Source of the DNA: Promineifilum sp.
GTDB lineage: Bacteria > Chloroflexota > Anaerolineae > Promineifilales > Promineifilaceae
Length of the DNA: 46,006 nucleotides
NCBI GenBank assembly: GCA_019454405.1
Contig: JACFOH010000005.1
Span: forward strand, 42,686-88,691
Reading direction: 5' to 3'
In this document: positions 40,599 through 46,006 of the stretch, piece by piece
Position numbering within the stretch: position 1 is the first letter of the stretch
Layout of the letters: each line of letters starts with the position of its first letter
Made by a program: the position numbers and the translations under genes
The notes under the pieces: model-generated
Seen by the model: only the letters and a program-made list of their open reading frames with translations
What the model was told of the DNA's origin: nothing
Database searches by the model: none

Positions 40599-40604
40599 TA
40601 CCAT
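40599..40604 (+). promoter_or_regulatory. -10 box, leaderless type
   Basis: TACCAT, seven bases before the ATG at 40612. Confidence 0.35.
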
Positions 40605-40611
40605 GCCGCCA

Positions 40612-41529
40612 ATGTCGAATCAAACACCGGTTGTCACGCCTGTTTGCGATTACGAAGGGTCCGATTATCGCGAGCGCTTCTGGCAAGGTCAGGGGCGCGA
40701 CTATGAGGATCAGGTCGAGCGTATCGCTCTGCGCCGTTTAATGCCGCCCCACGGCGATACATTGCTCGACGTCGGCGCAGGTTTCGGCCGCCTGGCCGAC
40801 GAATATACCGGCTATAAGCGGGTGGTCCTCTTCGATTATTCCCGCTCCCTGCTGCGTGAAGCTCAGGAGCATCTCCGCGATGATCCTCGCTACCTCTTCG
40901 TCGCCGGGAACTGGTACAACATGCCGTTCGTCGCCGGCCTGTTCGAGACACTCGTCCAGGTGCGTACGCTCCACCATGCGGCCGACGCTCCGGCGCTGTT
41001 CAGTGAATTGAGTCGCATCGCCCGTCCGTCGTCGACCTACGTCCTCGAGTTCGCCAGCAAGCACAACCTGAAGGCGATGCTGCGCTACTGGCTCGGCCGC
41101 CAGACGTGGTCGCCCTTCGATGAGCAGCCGGTGGAGTTCGTCACTCTCAATTTCGATTTCCACCCCGCCTGGATTCGCCAACGCCTGACCGAATCGGGGT
41201 TCGCGCCGGGTGAGACGCTGACCGCCTCCCACTTCCGCTTTGCGCCGATCAAGCGCGTCGTGCCCACGAGCTGGCTCGTTTCGCTCGATGCAACCGCCCA
41301 GCGAACCGGCTCGTGGTGGCAACTGACGCCGAGTGTATTTGTTCGCAGCCGTCGTGACAGTTCCGGCCCACTGGCCGATCCCGCCGCATTTTTCGCTTGC
41401 CCAACGTGCCGCACGCCTCTCGGCGAGCCGCAAGATGGATTGTTGATCTGCGCCAATCCGGCGTGTGGCCGGCGCTGGCGCGTCGAGGATGGGCTGTATG
41501 ACTTCAAAGAACCCGTCGACCCCGCCTGA
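40612..41529 (+). CDS. SAM-dependent methyltransferase with C-terminal zinc ribbon
   Basis: This 305-residue protein has a class I methyltransferase fold at about 25-200. SAM motif I is TLLDVGAGFGRLADEYTGY, the acidic strand-2 residue is in RVVLFDYSRS, and LVQVRTLHHAADAPALF is the post-motif region. The last 50 residues carry a Trm112-like zinc ribbon: FACPTCRTPLGEPQDG and LLICANPACGRRWRVEDGLY, with four Cys. Trm112 activates several methyltransferases as a separate subunit; here it would be built in. The substrate is unknown. The end overlaps the next gene's start by 32 bases, which indicates coupled expression. Confidence 0.82.
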   Translation: MSNQTPVVTPVCDYEGSDYRERFWQGQGRDYEDQVERIALRRLMPPHGDTLLDVGAGFGRLADEYTGYKRVVLFDYSRSLLREAQEHLRDDPRYLFVAGNWYNMPFVAGLFETLVQVRTLHHAADAPALFSELSRIARPSSTYVLEFASKHNLKAMLRYWLGRQTWSPFDEQPVEFVTLNFDFHPAWIRQRLTESGFAPGETLTASHFRFAPIKRVVPTSWLVSLDATAQRTGSWWQLTPSVFVRSRRDSSGPLADPAAFFACPTCRTPLGEPQDGLLICANPACGRRWRVEDGLYDFKEPVDPA

Positions 41530-43939
41530 CGGACATTTTTCCAGAGGCTGGCTGGCATTGCCTGTGGCTGTGGCCGCCGGGACGCTGAGCGTAGTCGTGG
41601 CTCTCCGTCGCCTGATGCGCCGCTCTGTACCCTCATCGGACGGCCGTCTCGCGGTCGATGGCCTGCGCGCGCCGGTGGAGATCATCCGCGACGAATGGGG
41701 CGTGCCCCATATCTACGCCGCCAACGAGCACGATCTGTTCTTCGCCCAAGGGTTCGTCCACGCTCAGGATCGCCTCTTCCAGATGGATATAAATCGGCGG
41801 CTCGGCCTTGGCCGGATGTCTGAGGTGATGGGACCATTGGGCGTGCCTATCGACAAGTTCGCCCGTCACCTGGATTGGCCGCGAGCCGCTCGGACTCAGA
41901 TGGATCAAACCGACGAGGCGACGGCCGCGGTCATGGAGGCATATGCGGCCGGGATCAATGCCTTCATCGACACACAACCCCTCCCAGCCGAGTTCAAAGT
42001 ATTGGCCTACCGGCCGGAGCCATGGGACGTGCTGGCGACGAACGCCTGGGGAACGGTGCTGGCCTGGGGGCTGTCGGCCAATTGGGAGACCGAGTTGCTC
42101 CGCGCCTGGCTGATCGACGAATTGGGACCGGAGCGTGCCGCCGATCTGACGCCCGTCTACTCGGAGGACTATCTGACTACCTTGCCGGATGGGCAGATCG
42201 GCCGGCGGCTGGCCGAAGGGCTGATCGACGCCTTCCGTGAGACAGCCGCCCATGCTCCGACCGGTATGCCGTTGTTTGGCAGCGGCTGGGGCAGTAACAA
42301 CTGGGTCGTCAGCGGCTCCAGAACGGCCTCAGGACGGCCGCACCTGGCCAACGATCCCCACCTGCCGCCCGCTTTTCCGTCGATTTGGTACGCCAATCAC
42401 CTTATCGGCGGCGACTACAATGTCACCGGGTTCACCATGCCCGGCGTGCCCGGCGTCATCATCGGCCATAACGAGCATTGTGCCTGGGGCATCACCAACG
42501 CCTCGCCCGATATCCAGGATGTCTATATTGAGCGCTTTCATCCCGACGATCCCACGCATTACGAGGTCGACGGCGAATGGCGGGCGGCCGAGGTGGACGA
42601 CGCGACGATCGTCGTGCGTGGCTTGCCCAACGTTCATATCAAGGTTCGGACGACTCGCAACGGCCCTGTTTTCTCCGATGCGGTGCCGGGGAAGCATGCT
42701 GACTTGTCTTATGACTGGACGTTATTTCACGGCGCGAATCACGTGCGGGCGGTGCTGGCCACGAATAAAGCGCGCGGCTGGGAGGAGTTCCGTGAGGGGC
42801 TGCGCCACTGGACGTTCCCCAGCCAGAACGTCGTCTACGCCGATACGGACGGCGTCATCGCCTACATGATGCCTGGCCTCGTGCCGCGGCGGCGCAAGGG
42901 CGATGGCCTGTCTCCGGCGCCCGGCTGGACGAGTGAGTATGGTTGGGATGGCTGGGTTCCGTTCGAAGAATTGCCTATTTATGTTAATCCACCGGACGGG
43001 TTTGTCGCCACGGCTAATAATAACATGGTTGGGGACAGTTATCCCCATCTGCTGACGGGTGAGTGGATGCCCGATTACCGCGTCCGGCGGATCCGGGAAT
43101 TGTTGGCGAAACGGCCGAAGATAACGCTCGATGACCATCGCTCTATCCAGACGGAGACGATCTCGCCGATGGCGCGGCGCTTTTTGGCGGCAGCCATGCC
43201 GGCCGTCTCCGGAACGCCTGATCTGGAGGCTGGCGTGCGCGACGCACTACAGCGTCTGGCGGCGTGGGATGATGACATGGCTGCGGACAGTATTCCGGCC
43301 ACACTGGCTTTCGGCTGGCAGATTCATTTCACCCATGCGGCCGTGGCCCAGGCGGTGGGCCAGACGCGCGCGGACGCACTCCTGGCCAGGAAAGGACGTG
43401 TTGGCTTCCCTTCCACGCCGTTTTACGAGATCAGCTATGAATTGGCCTTGCGCTGGCTGGAAGGGGAGCGCCCGGCCTGGATCGACGACGTGCGAGCGTT
43501 GTTGCTGCCCGCTTTGCGCCGGACGCTGGACGACCTGCATAAAGACTACGGCTCCGATCCGGCCGGCTGGGCCTGGGGCAAGCTGCATCGCGTAGCCTTT
43601 GAGCATGAGATGGCGCGGATACCGGGCATCGGCCGCTTGTGGAAACCGGTGACTGTTCCTGCTTCAGGTGACGGCTATACCATCAACCAGAGCGATCTGA
43701 CGCCTCATTTTCCGCCCGACCTGTCGAATATCATCGCTAGTTGCCGCCTGATCATCGATGTTGGCGAGTGGGACCGGGGCCTGGCCGCGCTGCCTGGCGG
43801 ACAATCGGGTCACCCCGCCAGTCCTCATTATCAGGATCGCATTGCCGAGTGGCGCGAAGGCCGCTATTTTCCGCTACTCTTCTCGCGAGAGAAAATACTC
43901 GACGCTGCTGACGGGACCTGGGCGCTGGAACCTGAATGA
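41498..43939 (+). CDS. Penicillin acylase family (Ntn hydrolase) protein
   Basis: This 813-residue protein has an N-terminal membrane helix (WLALPVAVAAGTLSVVVAL) and then the alpha-chain start VEIIRDEWGVPHIYAANEHD with FFAQGFVHAQDRLFQMDI. The nucleophile Ser is at residue 266 in FGSGWGSNNWVVSG, where the precursor normally cuts itself to free the N-terminal Ser. HLANDPHLPPAFPSIWY and GIIGHNEHCAWGITN-type blocks follow. Family members hydrolyse amide bonds of beta-lactams, quorum-sensing acyl-homoserine lactones or other N-acyl compounds; the substrate here is unknown. It should be membrane-anchored with the enzyme outside. The ATG lies inside the methyltransferase gene. Confidence 0.9.
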   Translation: MTSKNPSTPPDGHFSRGWLALPVAVAAGTLSVVVALRRLMRRSVPSSDGRLAVDGLRAPVEIIRDEWGVPHIYAANEHDLFFAQGFVHAQDRLFQMDINRRLGLGRMSEVMGPLGVPIDKFARHLDWPRAARTQMDQTDEATAAVMEAYAAGINAFIDTQPLPAEFKVLAYRPEPWDVLATNAWGTVLAWGLSANWETELLRAWLIDELGPERAADLTPVYSEDYLTTLPDGQIGRRLAEGLIDAFRETAAHAPTGMPLFGSGWGSNNWVVSGSRTASGRPHLANDPHLPPAFPSIWYANHLIGGDYNVTGFTMPGVPGVIIGHNEHCAWGITNASPDIQDVYIERFHPDDPTHYEVDGEWRAAEVDDATIVVRGLPNVHIKVRTTRNGPVFSDAVPGKHADLSYDWTLFHGANHVRAVLATNKARGWEEFREGLRHWTFPSQNVVYADTDGVIAYMMPGLVPRRRKGDGLSPAPGWTSEYGWDGWVPFEELPIYVNPPDGFVATANNNMVGDSYPHLLTGEWMPDYRVRRIRELLAKRPKITLDDHRSIQTETISPMARRFLAAAMPAVSGTPDLEAGVRDALQRLAAWDDDMAADSIPATLAFGWQIHFTHAAVAQAVGQTRADALLARKGRVGFPSTPFYEISYELALRWLEGERPAWIDDVRALLLPALRRTLDDLHKDYGSDPAGWAWGKLHRVAFEHEMARIPGIGRLWKPVTVPASGDGYTINQSDLTPHFPPDLSNIIASCRLIIDVGEWDRGLAALPGGQSGHPASPHYQDRIAEWREGRYFPLLFSREKILDAADGTWALEPE

Positions 43940-43981
43940 TCTCGATGACGCCTTTCATCTTGCCGGCGTCGTCGCTTGGTC

Positions 43982-43987
43982 TACAAT
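43982..43987 (+). promoter_or_regulatory. -10 box of the acyltransferase gene
   Basis: TACAAT ten bases before the ATG at 43998; TATATT (43987-43992) overlaps it. The leader would be at most a few bases. Confidence 0.4.
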
Positions 43988-43997
43988 ATATTCCCGC

Positions 43998-44744
43998 ATG
44001 AGCAAGCATACTTTTCTCCGCATCGTTCGCGCCATCGCCCGCGTCGTGCTGGCGATCATCGCCCGCATCGAGATCATCGGGGGCATGCCCGAAGAGAAGG
44101 GCGGCTTCATCATTGTCGCCAACCATGTTGGGCGGCTGGAAGCCTTCCTGGTCATTTTGCTGGCTAATCGGGATGACGTGGTGCTCATTCTGGCCGAGAA
44201 GTATAAAAAATATGCTATCTGGCGTTATGTGGCCGACAAGGTCGATGGCGTCTGGGTCAATCGTTTCGACGCCGACTTCGGCGCGTTGCGAACTGTTCTC
44301 AAGCGGCTACAAGCCGGGGAGGTGGTCGCCGTAGCCCCGGAGGGCACGCGTAGCCCGACAGAGTCTTTACTGCCGGGCAGACCCGGCGCTACTTATCTGG
44401 CTGCCAAGTCGGGCGTGCCCGTCTACCCCATTGGAGTCGTCGGCACAGAGGATCGCGTGGTCAAGTACCGGCTCAAACGGTTGCAAAGACTTGACATAAC
44501 GGCACGAGTGGGCGCGCCTTTCCATGTGCCGCCCCTGCCTCGGGTCGATCGCGATGAATGGCTGCAAGCCCAGACCGATGAGATCATGTGCCGCATCGCC
44601 ATGCTGTTGCCACCTGATCATCGTGGCGTCTATGCCGACCACCCGCGCCTGCGTGAATTGCTCCGCGAAAACGGTAGCCCGTTCCCCGAAGATTTGCTGG
44701 GTGGAACAGCGCCGGCCCGGATTGACGCGGAAACGCCGGGCTAA
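43998..44744 (+). CDS. PlsC-like 1-acylglycerol-3-phosphate acyltransferase
   Basis: This 248-residue protein has an N-terminal amphipathic or membrane segment (IVRAIARVVLAIIARIEII). Motif I reads IVANHVGRLEAFL, with Glu in place of the usual Asp of HxxxxD. Motif II is near DGVWVNRFDADFGALRT, motif III is VAPEGTRSPTESLLPGRPGA and motif IV is KSGVPVYPIGVVG. Relatives add an acyl chain to lysophosphatidic acid in phospholipid synthesis; the altered motif I may change activity or substrate. The frame extends back to 43758 inside the penicillin acylase gene, but the ATG at 43998 fits the family and the -10 box. Confidence 0.85.
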   Translation: MSKHTFLRIVRAIARVVLAIIARIEIIGGMPEEKGGFIIVANHVGRLEAFLVILLANRDDVVLILAEKYKKYAIWRYVADKVDGVWVNRFDADFGALRTVLKRLQAGEVVAVAPEGTRSPTESLLPGRPGATYLAAKSGVPVYPIGVVGTEDRVVKYRLKRLQRLDITARVGAPFHVPPLPRVDRDEWLQAQTDEIMCRIAMLLPPDHRGVYADHPRLRELLRENGSPFPEDLLGGTAPARIDAETPG

Positions 44745-44809
44745 GCGGCCGCATATTCTGATCCGCGAACAGCCGCGCCATCGGCGTTCCATTTCTCCCC
44801 TGCATCGCG

Positions 44810-44815
44810 TATCAT
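44810..44815 (+). promoter_or_regulatory. -10 box of the GT4 gene, leaderless type
   Basis: TATCAT, six bases before the ATG at 44822. Confidence 0.4.
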
Positions 44816-44821
44816 TGACCC

Positions 44822-45991
44822 ATGCGTATCGCTATGATCGGCCCGTTCGGGTTGCATCCTAAACAGACCATGCGCAGTCGGGCGCTGGGCCTGGCGCGGC
44901 CGCTGGTCGCTCGCGGCCACGACGTGCGGTTGTTCATGCCTCCCTGGGACACACCTGATGAAGCCGACCGGATGTGGAACGAAGACGGCGTCGAGCTGCG
45001 CTACGTTCCCCTGGGCGGCGGCACGCTCGGCATCGCGCGGCGGCTGGCCGGTGAGGCGCTGGCGTGGCGGCCGGATGTCGTCCATTGCTTCAAACCCAAG
45101 GCATACAGCGGGCTGGCCGCCGAATGGCTGTGGCGGTTCTATCGCCGCCGCGTGCGCCTGATCATCGACACCGATGATTGGGAGGGTGCGGGCGGCTGGA
45201 ACGACATCGCCCCCTACACACCACTGCAAAAGCGGTTCTTTGCCCGCCAGGAGCGCTGGGGGCTGACCCACGTCCATGCCGTCACCGTCGCCAGCCGCAC
45301 CCTGGAGAGCTTGGTATGGAGCCTCGGCATGCCCCGCGAGCGAGTGACCTACATTCCCAATGGCCCGGGCATCGCCACGCGTCCTGTGACGACCGAGGAA
45401 CGCGCCGCGACCCGCGCCCGGCTGGGGCTGGGCGACCGACCGACGGTGTTGGTCTATAGCCGCCTGTTTGAATTCGACACGGCGCGGCTGGTGGCGGCGC
45501 TGTCGGGGGTTCGCGCGGCCGTGCCCGATTTGGCCGTGCTGCTCGTCGGCGCGGGACTATATGAGGAGGACAGCGCCCGCTTCCGCGAACAGATTATTGG
45601 GGCGGGGCTGCAGGAGGCCTTCGTCGAAACCGGCTGGATGGCGCTGGAGAAATTGCCGCCGGTGCTGGCCGCGGCCGATGTTGGCCTCTATCTGATGGAT
45701 GACACGTTGCTCAATCGCACCAAGTGCCCGGTCAAGCTGGCCGATATGCTTGTCGCCGGCGTGCCCGTAGTGGGCGAAGCTGTGGGGCAGGTGACGGAGT
45801 ACATTCGCGATGGCCGCATCGGGGCGACTCGTCCGACGGGCGATGTCGCTGGGCTGGTCGCCGCCGCTGTGGAGCTGCTGCGCGACCCAAGGGAACGGCA
45901 ACGTCGGAGCGCGGCCGCCAGAGAGGATGTGTTGAAACGGTTCGGCTGGGAGGGGCTGGCGGAGCGCCTGGGGGAGGTCTACGAGGGCTAG
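44822..45991 (+). CDS. Glycosyltransferase family 4 (GT-B)
   Basis: This 389-residue protein has the two Rossmann domains of a GT-B enzyme. The first begins MRIAMIGPFGLHPKQTMRSR, with ARPLVARGHDVRLFMPP and WRPDVVHCFKPKAYSGLAA. The sugar-nucleotide domain has RPTVLVYSRLFEF, VETGWMALEKLPPVLAAADV, GLYLMDDTLLNRTKCPVKL and VAGVPVVGEAVGQVTEYI. In many GT4 enzymes the last part is EAxAxGxPV with a catalytic Glu; here it reads CPVKLADMLVAGVPVV, so a Lys and Asp take that place. Donor and acceptor are unknown; envelope polysaccharide or glycolipid synthesis is likely. The stop is at 45989-45991, 15 bases before the window end. Confidence 0.88.
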   Translation: MRIAMIGPFGLHPKQTMRSRALGLARPLVARGHDVRLFMPPWDTPDEADRMWNEDGVELRYVPLGGGTLGIARRLAGEALAWRPDVVHCFKPKAYSGLAAEWLWRFYRRRVRLIIDTDDWEGAGGWNDIAPYTPLQKRFFARQERWGLTHVHAVTVASRTLESLVWSLGMPRERVTYIPNGPGIATRPVTTEERAATRARLGLGDRPTVLVYSRLFEFDTARLVAALSGVRAAVPDLAVLLVGAGLYEEDSARFREQIIGAGLQEAFVETGWMALEKLPPVLAAADVGLYLMDDTLLNRTKCPVKLADMLVAGVPVVGEAVGQVTEYIRDGRIGATRPTGDVAGLVAAAVELLRDPRERQRRSAAAREDVLKRFGWEGLAERLGEVYEG

Positions 45992-46006
45992 GAGAGATCC
46001 AGGAAT

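Noticed and set aside
40738..41685. 315-codon open frame on the minus strand
   Set aside because: Antisense to the methyltransferase gene, whose SAM motif and zinc ribbon are clear.
1..46006. tRNA, rRNA or known riboswitch genes
   Set aside because: No cloverleaf, rRNA stretch or recognisable riboswitch core was seen on either strand by eye; a covariance-model search would be needed to exclude small RNAs.

Overview
The window reads as a high-GC, densely packed bacterial chromosome segment. No phage, plasmid, IS element, rRNA, tRNA or CRISPR array was recognised. The gene set best fits a member of the Chloroflexota (Anaerolineae/Ardenticatenia-like). The signs are a greatly expanded SecA, a DUF2270-DUF2179 membrane protein, SH3b-repeat and VWA/FHA surface proteins, a YhaM-type nuclease and many leaderless-looking promoters. 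This assignment is inference; no marker gene settles it.

Left part (1-12.3 kb): a zinc-ribbon protein cut by the window edge, a SpoU/TrmH rRNA methyltransferase, a hypothetical gene coupled to pgk, then a small accessory island. The island holds a decayed antitoxin-like fragment, a hairpin and an intact HigBA-type toxin-antitoxin pair with a palindromic operator at the toxin start. Next come a YgiN-like monooxygenase, a CinA-like/NMNAT-like fusion, a GT39-type membrane glycosyltransferase, a YhaM-like exonuclease divergent from ubiX, and a UvrD-like protein whose helicase motif II is degenerate.

Middle part (12.3-28 kb): two divergent genes encode paralogous proteins with a signal sequence, a degenerate von Willebrand A domain outside, one membrane helix and a cytoplasmic FHA domain. 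A lipoprotein with FG-GAP-like repeats is translationally coupled to one of them. Then follow a DUF2270-DUF2179 membrane protein, a hypothetical gene, mutM/fpg convergent with a 1314-residue secA across a bidirectional terminator, prs, meaB and a secreted four-SH3b protein.

Right part (28-46 kb): a 420-bp gene-free stretch carries a cluster of DnaA-box-like sites, an AT-rich tract and repeated GGGGGTATGC/TATGCGGG units, so it looks like an origin or DnaA-binding locus. About 12 kb away lie two perfect 16-bp palindromes that match the bacterial parS centromere consensus except at two central positions. Between them is a two-carbon metabolism block: a RamB/ScfR-like regulator divergent from malate synthase and isocitrate lyase, with two matching palindromes flanking a strong aceB promoter. 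A fatty-acyl-CoA ligase whose promoter carries an AACTTTGCAAA motif may belong to the same regulon. An operon of LLM oxidoreductase, prephenate dehydratase, a two-RCK potassium channel and an internally deleted EamA transporter runs the other way. The window ends with a NYN nuclease, a zinc-ribbon methyltransferase, a penicillin acylase homologue, a PlsC-like acyltransferase and a GT4 glycosyltransferase.

At least ten genes carry a TAnnnT box 6-10 nt before the start codon and no Shine-Dalgarno sequence, while other genes have clear Shine-Dalgarno sites. The organism therefore seems to mix leaderless and leadered translation.
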